Positions 17,573 to 26,387 of a stretch of 64,000 nucleotides of DNA are shown piece by piece. The stretch spans positions 1 through 64,000 of the forward strand of contig JADFYG010000001.1 of assembly GCA_015233155.1 (NCBI GenBank), read 5' to 3'. The notes below the pieces were generated by a model, which saw only the letters and a list, made by a program, of their open reading frames with translations, ran no database searches and was not told where the DNA came from. This DNA comes from Candidatus Rifleibacteriota bacterium (GTDB lineage Bacteria > Muiribacteriota > Ozemobacteria > Ozemobacterales > Ozemobacteraceae). Position 1 is the stretch's first letter. Each line of letters starts with the position of its first letter. Position numbers and translations under genes: made by a program.

Positions 17573-18979
17573 TCAGTTTTCTCCAAGTCCGTATTTCTTC
17601 AGTCGGTAGCGAAGAATATCGCGAGTCATTCCAAGCATCTTCGCGGTCTGAGACTGATTTCCACCACATCGAGTCATTGCTTCCTGAAGAAAATGTCGCT
17701 CGACATTTTCCAGATGCAGCTGCAAATCCATTCCACTGTTTGGGATGGGAGCGAGGTCTACCACTCTGCCATCACTTGGCGGGACTAAAGTATTAGTGGC
17801 AGGCAACGCCACCCCCAGGCCGATTCCGAGACTGGCGTCTTCAATCAAATCGCCTGTTTCCAGGATGACAGCACGTTCGACACTGTTTCTGAGCTCACGA
17901 ATGTTTCCTGGCCAGGAATAGGCCAGCATTCGCTTTGATGCGGTATCAGAAAAGCCTGTAAATGTTCGCTTATAACGATTTTTGTAGTTTTCGAGAAAAT
18001 GTTCCGCGAGAAGAAGAATGTCGTTATCCCGCTCACGCAAAGCAGGAAGAAAAATCGGCACGACATTCAGACGATAAAATAAGTCCTCCCTGAAACTTCC
18101 TTCACGAACGGCTGTTGCAAGGTCACGATTGGTCGCGGCTATTATGTTCACATCGAGTTGGATGGGTCTTTGCCCGCCGACGCGACGAATCTTTTGCTCC
18201 TCAAGTGCCTTGAGTAATTTGCTCTGCATAGGCATTGGCATCTCACCAACCTCATCCAGAAAAATGGTTCCGCCATCGGCCAGTTCCATCAGCCCCTTTT
18301 TCTGCTCTGAAGCCCCTGTGAAAGCCCCTTTTTCATGACCAAAAAGCTCAGATTCAAACAGACTTTCGGGAATCGCTCCACAGTTGATCTCAATGAACGG
18401 TCCGTTGGCACGCGGGCCAATCGCATGAAGATCGTTGGCGGCCACACCTTTTCCTGTCCCACTTTCACCACAAATAAGCACTACGCCGGCACCAGCCCGT
18501 CCGATGCGTTCTATACTTTCGAGAATCGGTTTCATGCGAGGCGATTTGCCGAGAAGCAGATGATGCTTCTGTCTTTGTGCAAGTTCGCGCTTGAGCGTTG
18601 CCACTTCTTTCTTGAGACGCGTAGCTTCAAAAGCATTCTGGATAGTAAGGTGTATCTTATCCAGAGTGAAGGGTTTGAGAATAAAATCGAATGCTCCGCG
18701 CCGAATGGAATCGACTGCGACTTCTACGTCGGCAAACGCGGTAATCATGATCACTTGTGTCTCTGGGTCAACGGTCTTTATCTTTTCAAGCATTTGTAGT
18801 CCGTGAATGCCTGGAAGACGCACGTCAACAAGCGCGGCATGAAAGTGCTGCTTTTCAATTATCTCAAAAGCCTCTTCCGCTTTTTGATATGCAAAGACTT
18901 TATAACCAACGCGCTCAAGATCGCGCTTCAATCCCCACAAAATCAGCTTCTCATCGTCAATGATCAGAACATTGATCAC
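17573..18979 (-). CDS. NtrC-family sigma-54-dependent response regulator
   Basis: Protein of 468 residues with three domains. A receiver domain (1-~120) has the phosphoacceptor Asp52 (ALVDVRLPG) and the LKPF lysine. The AAA+ domain (~145-375) has Walker A GESGTGKG, the sigma-54 contact loop GAFTGA, Walker B TIFLDEVGE and an arginine-rich REDLFYRLNV segment. The C-terminal Fis-type HTH is NQSQTAKMLGMTRDILRYRL. The GTG at 18979 is chosen because GGGAGG lies six bases upstream; the frame is open to 19060. It overlaps the histidine kinase gene by 23 bases, so the two form a pair and are the last genes of an operon with pseudopilins and a transglutaminase-like protein, which may be its target. Confidence 0.95.
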   Translation of the reverse strand: MINVLIIDDEKLILWGLKRDLERVGYKVFAYQKAEEAFEIIEKQHFHAALVDVRLPGIHGLQMLEKIKTVDPETQVIMITAFADVEVAVDSIRRGAFDFILKPFTLDKIHLTIQNAFEATRLKKEVATLKRELAQRQKHHLLLGKSPRMKPILESIERIGRAGAGVVLICGESGTGKGVAANDLHAIGPRANGPFIEINCGAIPESLFESELFGHEKGAFTGASEQKKGLMELADGGTIFLDEVGEMPMPMQSKLLKALEEQKIRRVGGQRPIQLDVNIIAATNRDLATAVREGSFREDLFYRLNVVPIFLPALRERDNDILLLAEHFLENYKNRYKRTFTGFSDTASKRMLAYSWPGNIRELRNSVERAVILETGDLIEDASLGIGLGVALPATNTLVPPSDGRVVDLAPIPNSGMDLQLHLENVERHFLQEAMTRCGGNQSQTAKMLGMTRDILRYRLKKYGLGEN

Positions 18980-20435
18980 ATTTTGCCTCCCGTGGCAAAT
19001 CGAGTTCAAATCGCGCTCCAGACAGAGTTTTTCCTGTGGCGGCACGCACCTGACCACCATGTCGTTCGACTATGTCGCTGACGATCGATAATCCCAATCC
19101 GGTACCCTTGGTCTTCGTAGTATAAAAAGGATCGAATATGCGCTCCCGATCGGCTTCGGCTATTCCGACTCCGGAATCCTCAACTATAAGTCGTATCCGA
19201 TCCGCATCCAAGGCTTCCGCGATAAAAAGAATGCGACCATTCTGTCCGATGGCATCGACGGCGTTGGTCAGTAGATTTAACAATGCCCTGTGAAGCTGGT
19301 CCCGATCACCAACCCATTGATTGATAGCCGGTTCGATTGCACTTTCAAATGAAATATCCTTACTCGTTAAAAATGGCGTCATTAGAATTCGCAGTTCATC
19401 AGTCAGCTCTGAAATAAGAACTTGTTCGGCATTCAAAGGGCGTGGTCGCGCAAAAACCAGAAGATCGCTGATGATTGTATTAACACGATGTACTTCTCTC
19501 TGAATTTCCGGGAAAATTTCACGGTCGGGTGAATCCTGGGGGAACCCCTTTTCAAGAGCCTGTATTGCCGTTCCGATGGCGGCAATCGGGTTACGAACCT
19601 CGTGTGCGACTGTCACGGCAAGCTGTAACATGGAATGAAGACGCTTCTGGTTTCGTCCGAGGGAGGCGTTCATTGAGTTGAAGGATTCTATCAAATCACG
19701 CATTTCCGGAGCACCAGCCGGAATAACCGGTACCGGGAGCGTATTTTCGTCAGCGGTACGAATCGACTCCATCAAATTTTTTAAAGGAGCCATGGCTGCG
19801 CGATGCAGATAAAATGCGAACCCCATGCCCCCGGCTAGAACAAGTCCTGCGACCCAAATCGCTGAACCACTCATGGACTCAATCTGTGTTTTCAACATGG
19901 ACTCCAGTATGCGCCGGCTCTCGCGTTCCTTTACCAGAACAGCACTAATTTGCTGGTGAAGACGGGTGCGAGCTCCGCGGATACGCTGCAAAGTGTTGGT
20001 AGAAACAGCTCCCATGGGAAAATTGGGGTCTATTGTATATGTTGCATTCTGCAAAAGATCGGCCATTTCTAATCGCGTCTTTTCAAGAATATCGAGTTCC
20101 TGGTTTTGATGCCGAAAACTTCGCAATTCACGTGCCCGGTCAAGAAGAGTTCCGATACGCGTGCTGAACTCGAAGTAATGACGCCACGTTTGCTCGGACA
20201 AATACTGGTCAAAAATTTCCTGTGCCTGAAACAGGGCGAGAAGATCATCTTGTACCTGACTGCCGACTACGAGAACATCGTCGGCGAGACGCAAATGAGC
20301 CGTAGCTTCAACAATCTCCCTCAATCGGCGAAGTGTGACTCCCATTATTCCGACTACGAAAATGCACAAAACCATAGATACAAAGACAATGCGCTGGGAA
20401 AGTCCAAATCGTCGGAAAGCACCACGAAAAATCAT
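18957..20435 (-). CDS. Membrane sensor histidine kinase
   Basis: Protein of 492 residues. A membrane segment at ~14-34 and a second at ~190-212 enclose a ~155-residue periplasmic helical sensor domain. A HAMP-like region (~212-262) follows, then the phosphoacceptor His278 in VAHEVRNPIAAIGTAI. The ATPase domain has N (LLNLLTNAVDAIG), G1 (VEDSGVGIAE), F (IFDPFYTTK) and G2 (GTGLGLSIV) boxes. It would autophosphorylate and pass phosphate to the NtrC-type regulator that overlaps it. It starts two bases after the stop codon of the large PilX-like gene, so signal sensing is tied to the pseudopilin operon. The signal is unknown. Confidence 0.95.
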   Translation of the reverse strand: MIFRGAFRRFGLSQRIVFVSMVLCIFVVGIMGVTLRRLREIVEATAHLRLADDVLVVGSQVQDDLLALFQAQEIFDQYLSEQTWRHYFEFSTRIGTLLDRARELRSFRHQNQELDILEKTRLEMADLLQNATYTIDPNFPMGAVSTNTLQRIRGARTRLHQQISAVLVKERESRRILESMLKTQIESMSGSAIWVAGLVLAGGMGFAFYLHRAAMAPLKNLMESIRTADENTLPVPVIPAGAPEMRDLIESFNSMNASLGRNQKRLHSMLQLAVTVAHEVRNPIAAIGTAIQALEKGFPQDSPDREIFPEIQREVHRVNTIISDLLVFARPRPLNAEQVLISELTDELRILMTPFLTSKDISFESAIEPAINQWVGDRDQLHRALLNLLTNAVDAIGQNGRILFIAEALDADRIRLIVEDSGVGIAEADRERIFDPFYTTKTKGTGLGLSIVSDIVERHGGQVRAATGKTLSGARFELDLPREAKCDQCSDH

Positions 20436-20437
20436 AG

Positions 20438-22711
20438 CTATTTAACGGCCTCGAATTCGACGGAAGTAACCATTTCATCATGCCATCCGACCATTCCAAA
20501 TGCAGCTGGAAGATACCGCGGATAGTAATCTCCTCCACCTTCTACGAACCCATCATCCCATGCATTACGTCTTACCAGAAAATTGTCACTGCGGGCGCTG
20601 CCGTCGAGGCACTTCCCGGCTGCGGGAAGTGTACGAAGATGCATCATACCTCCGTAGTGGCGCAGGATCATGCGCGAATTATCGCTGATGAATGGCACGC
20701 ACATCGCATCTTTGCTGCTGATGTTTCCGATCTCGTTCTCGACTTTCGTAGCTCCGTCAGCCGCATCCCATCGGGCGTTGAGTTTGGCAGAATCGATGAG
20801 CAGAGCATTTACAGTCATTTCCGGCATACGAAACCCGAGTTTCGGATACTTGACGGCAAGCATGAACAGACGATCGGCGACATTCCATGGACCGAGAGTC
20901 GGATCGGGCAATCCTGTAGACGTTTCCAACTGGGAATCCTTCAGTGCCTGATCAAGAACACTCTCTATGACATTATCCCGAACCCCCTTGGTAACCCCTA
21001 TAGGGAGCGTAAACGCCGCCGTCACGATCTTTCTGAAGTCGTCATTTTTTAGGCCTTCTTTCAGGCAAAATCGTGTCTTATATTCCGCTGGATTTGACGA
21101 TGGATCGAAAAATGCGCGCAAATCATCTAATTTCGGAGTCTGAAATGCTGTAATAGTAGAAATCGGCAACATCTGCGGAGGTTCTTTCGGAAGGCCGATG
21201 AGAAACTCGACAACACTGAATTTCGGCATTGGTGGCACGGCCAGACCGCTCAGCGGAAGCCGCGGGTCGGAATCGGCGGTGGCACGATGAGGAAATACAA
21301 ATGGGGCAAGTGAAAGCTCATTCATGTCACGTCCGCCAAGACGCATCGCGATTTCATAGTCGAGAAGCGTGGTCATCTCGTTTCTCAAAAAAAGTATTGG
21401 CTGACTGTAATCAAACCAGATGCGCCCCAAAGAAATTATTGCGGCGCCATTCTTATCGGTCCCGTTTTTCGGGCGTTCGCTGTATTCCTTCCAATTGAGG
21501 TCATAATTCTGGGGTGAGTCCGGATTTGCATTGAAATCACCGGCGATGTAAACATCTTTTTCGCAAAAGATAGTTGCAGCCTTGCTTGGAGGGCATCCCC
21601 ATATTCGAAGCGGAACCGTCGAATAATACAATTTCTTGTCATCACTGTTTTTGTATTTCCAGCCAAAATCGAGATCGTAAACGACTTCTTCCGGGCGTGT
21701 CGGATTACGCCATTTAGACACACCGAATCCTTCGCAACCTCCCGCCGAAGTAAGCATAACAGGCCGGGGATCAGTAGCATCTTTATAATACTTCGCATTG
21801 AGAGGCGGAAATTTTTCGGATTTACCGCCGTGGGCGCCATCCAGAACAAACATGCCGATTGTTGCAATTCCGGACATTTCCGGGAATGTTTTGAACTGGT
21901 CTGGAAATCTTGAGTCAGATTTTTGGGTTATTTTGCCATCTACTCCATTTCGAAAATTGATCGCTGCATCAAATGTCGTTTCGAGATAACCGGGCGTCAT
22001 TATTTTTTCCATATCCTTAAAATCTGTACCGGTATCGGACGATCCGCGCTTGGAAAACATTATCATATCCTGTCCATACAAGCGCCCACGGCGAACCACC
22101 CCCGGCGTAATACGATATGGTCCTTGTCCGCCAGTGTCCAGGACCTGCCCATCGTAGAACTGATATGCGCCAGGCAAATATTTTTCCAGAACGGCGGTGA
22201 TCTTTCTACATGAATCCTCGACCCGCCCGAAAGCTTCGAGCTGAAAATAACGATGTGATTCTTCGACGGTTTTTGTGGACAGGCTGTTTTTCGCGCCGAG
22301 AAGTTTTACACGCACACGAAATTCGGCGACGATACGCGTCTTTTCCAGCGTGATACGTCCAGTGTAGACGCCGTGTTGAGCATGATCCAACTCGAGTCCG
22401 GATACGGCACCTACCAGAAATGGGCGATGCTTTGCGGGAGACGACCAGCCAGACGACGGAATATAAGCATTGCCATGTGTAACAAACTGCGGGTCTGCCT
22501 TCATCTCTGCCAAAACACAGTTGAGTCCTGCCTCTGCAGCATAAAGCGAAAGGGTTTCCTTGGCACCCTTGGAAAGTAAATTTACCTGTCCGCGCTGGAA
22601 ATTAAAGACTGCACCCGAGAGTATACCCAGGATCAAACCGATCATCAGAACAATGATGATCGCCTGTCCGGCTTTTCTATTAGAGATTCTTCCTGGAAAA
22701 TAATTACTCAT
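20438..22711 (-). CDS. Large PilX/GspK-like pilus-associated protein
   Basis: Protein of 757 residues. The N-terminus has a prepilin-like leader and helix (NRKAGQAIIIVLMIGLILGI) with a SLYAAEAGLN segment typical of PilX/GspK-type proteins, but no canonical GFTLxE site. The remaining ~700 residues are a large exported region without a recognised domain. The start at 22711 overlaps the stop of the upstream pseudopilin by four bases (ATGA); an earlier ATG at 22750 would extend it into that gene. PilX- and GspK-type proteins cap the tip of pili or pseudopili, so a tip-displayed binding or effector role is inferred. A histidine kinase gene follows two bases later. Confidence 0.8.
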   Translation of the reverse strand: MSNYFPGRISNRKAGQAIIIVLMIGLILGILSGAVFNFQRGQVNLLSKGAKETLSLYAAEAGLNCVLAEMKADPQFVTHGNAYIPSSGWSSPAKHRPFLVGAVSGLELDHAQHGVYTGRITLEKTRIVAEFRVRVKLLGAKNSLSTKTVEESHRYFQLEAFGRVEDSCRKITAVLEKYLPGAYQFYDGQVLDTGGQGPYRITPGVVRRGRLYGQDMIMFSKRGSSDTGTDFKDMEKIMTPGYLETTFDAAINFRNGVDGKITQKSDSRFPDQFKTFPEMSGIATIGMFVLDGAHGGKSEKFPPLNAKYYKDATDPRPVMLTSAGGCEGFGVSKWRNPTRPEEVVYDLDFGWKYKNSDDKKLYYSTVPLRIWGCPPSKAATIFCEKDVYIAGDFNANPDSPQNYDLNWKEYSERPKNGTDKNGAAIISLGRIWFDYSQPILFLRNEMTTLLDYEIAMRLGGRDMNELSLAPFVFPHRATADSDPRLPLSGLAVPPMPKFSVVEFLIGLPKEPPQMLPISTITAFQTPKLDDLRAFFDPSSNPAEYKTRFCLKEGLKNDDFRKIVTAAFTLPIGVTKGVRDNVIESVLDQALKDSQLETSTGLPDPTLGPWNVADRLFMLAVKYPKLGFRMPEMTVNALLIDSAKLNARWDAADGATKVENEIGNISSKDAMCVPFISDNSRMILRHYGGMMHLRTLPAAGKCLDGSARSDNFLVRRNAWDDGFVEGGGDYYPRYLPAAFGMVGWHDEMVTSVEFEAVK

Positions 22712-23643
22712 GGATTCACCTGATTGAGGCGGCCGCGTAACGCAAAACATGTTCTCAACTCGACTACCGGTTCTTCACTCAAGTCGGGACGACCACGCGG
22801 TGGACGCACAAAACTTGCTCGTACATGAATGAGATTCGGGCCATGGCCGTCGATTTCGTATGGTTCATATGTCAATGATGGAGCCAGCAATTGTGTGGGA
22901 CTGAATTTCACCGGCTGTCTGATCGATGAAAATACAGTTATCTCCTTGATTCCATCGCACACTGTATTTTTATAAATGTAGGGGGATATGCCTCCGGGGG
23001 AAGCCGGAACTTCTGAATTTATGCTCCGAATGATTGCCAGAGTGCCATTTTTAGCTTTCTCCAAACTGTATTCGATTTTTATTGTACGAATGAATCGCGT
23101 ATCCGGAGGCTTGACGGAAAAATCGAACACCTGCGTGACAAACCGGCAGAATGGTTCGCCTGTTATCGCGGGAAGCAGCTTCGGAACACCCATTCGAACG
23201 GTGGGCGATATCAACTCAACATAATTGGCATTGCGAACGTCGCTTCCGAAACGCGTGAAAAAAAGTCTGACATTCTCATTCACGCTGATATGCTCAAGTG
23301 AAACGCGAATTTCCCGCACCTGTGCGAAAAACATTCTGTATGCAGCATATAGCAGCAACATGAACAGAGACAGTCCGAACAAGACTTCCAATAGAGTAAA
23401 ACCGTTTAACCTGGATAACTTTCGTGACGCATTTTTGCGAACACCGCAATAAAAGTGCGCTAAATTGTCCACAAAAGATTGATCTATACCTGAAATGCCT
23501 TCAAGACAGGCAAATTTCACGCTTGGATCTTTTTTACGGATGGGGGCAGCCATAAATACCGAAACGCCTTTGGAGCATGTTTTTACGAAATCATTCAAGG
23601 CAGCACTCTTACCAGGTATCAGCAACCGTTGTTCCTGCCTCAA
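22708..23643 (-). CDS. Prepilin-type pseudopilin, GspJ/PilW-like
   Basis: Protein with a prepilin site NGFTLLEVLFGLSLFMLLL preceded by a basic stretch (RKNASRKLSRLNG). As written it has 311 residues, with the cleavage site near residue 80, an unusually long leader. A later start is likely: an in-frame ATG lies at 23553 and a GTG near 23472 would give about 24 leader residues. None has a convincing ribosome-binding site, so the start is unresolved. The mature part (~230 residues) resembles GspJ/PilW-like minor pseudopilins in size. It overlaps the upstream pseudopilin gene and, by ATGA, the PilX-like gene downstream. Confidence 0.8.
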   Translation of the reverse strand: MRQEQRLLIPGKSAALNDFVKTCSKGVSVFMAAPIRKKDPSVKFACLEGISGIDQSFVDNLAHFYCGVRKNASRKLSRLNGFTLLEVLFGLSLFMLLLYAAYRMFFAQVREIRVSLEHISVNENVRLFFTRFGSDVRNANYVELISPTVRMGVPKLLPAITGEPFCRFVTQVFDFSVKPPDTRFIRTIKIEYSLEKAKNGTLAIIRSINSEVPASPGGISPYIYKNTVCDGIKEITVFSSIRQPVKFSPTQLLAPSLTYEPYEIDGHGPNLIHVRASFVRPPRGRPDLSEEPVVELRTCFALRGRLNQVNP

Positions 23644-24103
23644 ACGTCAGGCCAGTATCATCTTCCGGGGCCTTCCACGTTACACGTACTTGTACAAGCT
23701 TAAGCACCGATGGGAAACCCTCGATCATGGATGGACAGTCCTGGATATGCAGTTCGCGCTGAAATTCAATATCACCGACCTTGACCAGAGGAACGAATCC
23801 TTCCCCCTTTTCGCCGTCGAAGACATTTTGTGATGAGGAAAAATCTGTAATTAGAGTATCCTTGCTGTTTTCGCGGTCACTTCCTATTTCTCTGAAGCGT
23901 GCTGCACGCACGGCTTCGAGGGCTTGAGTAGCCAGGGCTATCGCCATTTCATAATTCCGTACCTTCTTCACTCCAATAAGACTATTGGAAATAGACCAAC
24001 CGATGACAAATAAAAGGCTCATCAGAGAAAAAGCGACAAGGATTTCGATGAATGACATGCCGGCACGAAAATGCCTTGAAGGACTAGTATTTCGTTCATC
24101 CAT
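23609..24103 (-). CDS. Prepilin-type pseudopilin, GspI/PilV-like
   Basis: Protein of 164 residues from the ATG at 24103, with a 15-residue leader ending HFRAG and then MSFIEILVAFSLMSLLFVIG, a class III prepilin site with Glu5. The frame is open to an ATG at 24187, which would give an atypically long leader. The segment MAIALATQALEAVRAARF after the helix is typical of GspI/PilV-like pseudopilins. It lies between the transglutaminase-like gene and a GspJ-like pseudopilin, in the usual order I-J-K of minor pseudopilin sets. Confidence 0.82.
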   Translation of the reverse strand: MDERNTSPSRHFRAGMSFIEILVAFSLMSLLFVIGWSISNSLIGVKKVRNYEMAIALATQALEAVRAARFREIGSDRENSKDTLITDFSSSQNVFDGEKGEGFVPLVKVGDIEFQRELHIQDCPSMIEGFPSVLKLVQVRVTWKAPEDDTGLTFEAGTTVADTW

Positions 24104-24195
24104 AACTATGTGCGAACGAACATATATATCTGTTACCCGGTTATAGGACAAGGGTATAAAAAAATGACTAGATTCTGCGTCAATCACCGACCGGT

Positions 24196-25203
24196 TTAAA
24201 ATAAATCCGCGGTATTCAGACCGGCTTCCGAAAGAAGAGCCTCCGGATTCACCTGGACAACCGCAGCACCATTTGTAATCTCGTGTACAAAACGAGTATC
24301 GAGATTGGGGTTCTCCTGAACTGTTCCCGGTGGGTTGGGCGCATCGGCTGTGGGCACCCAGACAAAATCAGGATGATTCTGTACTGAATCGCCTGTCCAT
24401 TCACCACTTACTATATTTCCCTGATCATCGATGATCAGGTTGTAAGTATATGTTATGGTCATGCTTTTCGTTCCATGATAATCTGGCTTTACACCATCAT
24501 CGGCATAGGTGCAGACTGTACGCACCTTCAGTTTTTTGTCGTTCAAAAATGATGGTTGCCAGGAAGACTCGAATTTGTAAAGCGGATAGTTCCAGACCTG
24601 ACGATCGGGGGTAATGTCGCAAACGACCGCACTCTTCTGACCGGCAATGTATTCGAGAAGAAGTTTATGGAACTGGTCGGGATAGATGTCCAATGGATCG
24701 TCGCCATGATTTCCCCAGTTGCGTTTTCCGTAGAACATACAATACGTGTTCATATAGAGTTCGCTGAGAATCGCCTTTTGGTCGGATGTTTCGAAGCTGA
24801 TGCCGTTGCGAATTTTTGTCTCATGGGGCTCCGGTTCGAGAACAGAAGCTCCTGACCATCCGTTGCAATGTCCTTCCCAGTCTTCGCTCTGAGGCCCGTA
24901 GTGTGTGTTGGCGGGGTCTGACTCCCATGCTGTGGCACCTGGATTTTGCCCTGTGCGGCCAAGCACATACTGATCATAGCGCTCGAATGGTGAGGGGGTG
25001 TGGCCAGGCCATCCCTTGATGTTGAAGCCCTTTTTGCGGGACCACCAGTCTCCGGACCAGGGGGCAGGCTTAATCTCACCGCTCGCGGAATTGTGTTCTC
25101 CGAACAAAGAGGTTAAAAAGTCAGCTGATAAGGCCTTAAACGGAGTGACGAGAAGAGCAAAAGCAAAGAAAATACTGATAGCTACTAATAAACGCGCTTT
25201 CAT
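24196..25203 (-). CDS. Secreted transglutaminase-like protein (elicitor family, tentative)
   Basis: Protein of 335 residues with a signal peptide (residues 1-27, cleavage near ALSA). The region around Cys113 (DWEGHCNGWSGASVLEPEP) looks like the active-site cysteine of transglutaminase-fold enzymes, particularly the oomycete-elicitor-type transglutaminases. QNHPDFVWVP, near residue 280, could supply the histidine. This family assignment is recalled from motif shape, not a search, and is tentative. If right, the enzyme would crosslink or cleave Gln-containing proteins outside the cytoplasm. The start codon shares its first base with the stop of the upstream secreted-protein gene (TAATG), so the two are coupled; three pilin-like genes follow. 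Confidence 0.75.
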   Translation of the reverse strand: MKARLLVAISIFFAFALLVTPFKALSADFLTSLFGEHNSASGEIKPAPWSGDWWSRKKGFNIKGWPGHTPSPFERYDQYVLGRTGQNPGATAWESDPANTHYGPQSEDWEGHCNGWSGASVLEPEPHETKIRNGISFETSDQKAILSELYMNTYCMFYGKRNWGNHGDDPLDIYPDQFHKLLLEYIAGQKSAVVCDITPDRQVWNYPLYKFESSWQPSFLNDKKLKVRTVCTYADDGVKPDYHGTKSMTITYTYNLIIDDQGNIVSGEWTGDSVQNHPDFVWVPTADAPNPPGTVQENPNLDTRFVHEITNGAAVVQVNPEALLSEAGLNTADLF

Positions 25204-26018
25204 TATTGTGCACCTCCCTGAGAGGCCCGCGGAGTCGCTGCGGGAGTCACTTTAGACGGACCAGCTGGTACAAGCCAGATTTTCCTCGCGCTGTTTTCGC
25301 TCGAAATAGCCCAAGGGGCCCCCTCCTGCCAAAGTTGCGTCAATGTGCCGGTTGGGCCGGAATCGGCCAGTTCAACTTGGAAAGATTCGCCGGTCGCCAT
25401 AGAGCGATAGGTTGCAAACGAATCTGCATAACGGCGTTCAGGTTGTTTGCCGGTCTGAGCAACATTGCGCTTAAACTTGAATACGCCATAGGTGGCGATT
25501 TTGTCGAAGTTTCTCGCCTCGGGTTCTGTGTATCCGGCAAAACCGTCTGCACGTTGAGTGGTCATGCGCATGAGCGGAAACACAGGCATATCATATGGCA
25601 CCATCGAATCTTCATTGAGAAGTGGAGTCGGATGCATGGGGTCAAGGTCACGTATGCGGTTCTTCACGCCCTGGGCGGTGGGGAAAATGTCGATGACGCG
25701 CACGGGACGGAGATCACGAACTGCCAGATACAAAACTGCCTGCATTTTAAGACGGGCATCCTGGGGAAATACATGAATAACATAGCAATCCATGCGGAAA
25801 ATGTTTTTAATGGCCTTTACCCTGAACACCCAGCGTACCGGGGGAAGCCAAGGCTCACTGGCATTCTTCAAATCACGATAACTGGCCTGGAGCGTCCATT
25901 GATCTCCAACCGTCCATTTAGGCACAAAGCCACTTGCAGGCTGTGGTTCCTGGGCTTGAGCAGTTAACGGAAACAATATCAGGACAGCAAGAATACAAAT
26001 TGCGGAGAATCGCGACAT
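25203..26018 (-). CDS. Secreted protein of unknown function
   Basis: Protein of 271 residues with a clear signal peptide (MSRFSAICILAVLILFPLTAQA). The mature protein is beta-rich, with WTVGDQWTLQASYRDL near its start, and ends in a Pro/Ala/Ser-rich tail. I do not recognise a family. GGAGG lies six bases before the ATG and a near-consensus promoter is at 26086-26114, so this is the first gene of the operon that continues through the transglutaminase-like protein, three pilin-like proteins and a two-component system. A role as partner or immunity/chaperone protein of the next gene is only a guess from TAATG coupling. Confidence 0.8.
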   Translation of the reverse strand: MSRFSAICILAVLILFPLTAQAQEPQPASGFVPKWTVGDQWTLQASYRDLKNASEPWLPPVRWVFRVKAIKNIFRMDCYVIHVFPQDARLKMQAVLYLAVRDLRPVRVIDIFPTAQGVKNRIRDLDPMHPTPLLNEDSMVPYDMPVFPLMRMTTQRADGFAGYTEPEARNFDKIATYGVFKFKRNVAQTGKQPERRYADSFATYRSMATGESFQVELADSGPTGTLTQLWQEGAPWAISSENSARKIWLVPAGPSKVTPAATPRASQGGAQ

Positions 26019-26085
26019 GTTGCACCTCCAGAACTCAAGCTCGTGTTGAAAACGGAAACACTCGAAAACAGGATACCGTCTAATG

Positions 26086-26114
26086 ATTCTATTGATTAAT
26101 CAATCTTTCGTCAA
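26086..26114 (-). promoter_or_regulatory. Promoter with palindromic operator candidate for the transglutaminase/pseudopilin operon
   Basis: On the reverse strand TTGACG (26109-26114), a 17-base spacer and TAGAAT (26086-26091). A perfect 14-base palindrome ATTGATTAATCAAT (26091-26104) fills most of the spacer, which is where a repressor would block RNA polymerase. The predicted start is about 60 bases before the first start codon. Confidence 0.7.
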
Positions 26115-26165
26115 GAAACCCATAGGAATCACCAGGGTCATTTAATTCTCGACGGGTAGGGCCGC

Positions 26166-26221
26166 GACCGCCGGGCGCGTCGCGTCTTTTGGCACGAGTT
26201 TCCTTGGCTGGCCCGGCGGTC
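26166..26221. repeat. Inverted repeat with 34-base loop
   Basis: GACCGCCGGGC (26166-26176) and GCCCGGCGGTC (26211-26221) are perfect 11-base complements in a GC-rich patch of an otherwise AT-richer intergenic region. It could form a stable stem-loop in RNA from either strand. No T tract follows, so it is not an obvious intrinsic terminator. Confidence 0.5.
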
Positions 26222-26296
26222 CAGCCAATCGTTGAAATCATGCAATGCAAGCCATTCACTGACGGAGAATTAAGTGATCCTGGGGAATCACAGCAA

Positions 26297-26333
26297 TTAC
26301 TCGGTGAAAAGTTGAGTAACGATGTAATATAAT
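26297..26333 (+). promoter_or_regulatory. Candidate copA promoter and operator
   Basis: A consensus -10 TATAAT lies at 26328-26333, 55 bases before copA. The -35 region 17 bases upstream is poor. An inverted repeat TTACTC / GAGTAA (26297-26302 and 26314-26319, 11-base spacer) covers the -35 position. A weak -35 with a dyad over it is the usual layout of activator- or metal-controlled promoters, but the repeat does not match a known copper-regulator site. Confidence 0.4.
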
Positions 26334-26387
26334 GGAGTACATAGCGAATCAAGTTGTTGGGCATCTCAATTTTTCGAGAAGGGTTCA

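Larger units (their letters stand above)
26019..26387. other. Divergent intergenic region between the secreted-protein operon and copA
   Basis: This 369-base stretch holds the reverse-strand promoter (26086-26114), a long-loop inverted repeat (26166-26221), and a TATAAT with a nearby inverted repeat before copA (26297-26333). An open reverse-strand frame of 99 codons (26089-26388) crosses all of these and lacks a plausible product; I do not regard it as a gene. Confidence 0.7.

Noticed and set aside
26019-26387. copA as a recent horizontal insertion between two reverse-strand operons
   Set aside because: Orientation is suggestive, but I see no integrase, direct repeats or tRNA and the base composition is not clearly different by eye. 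Not supported without a codon-usage calculation.
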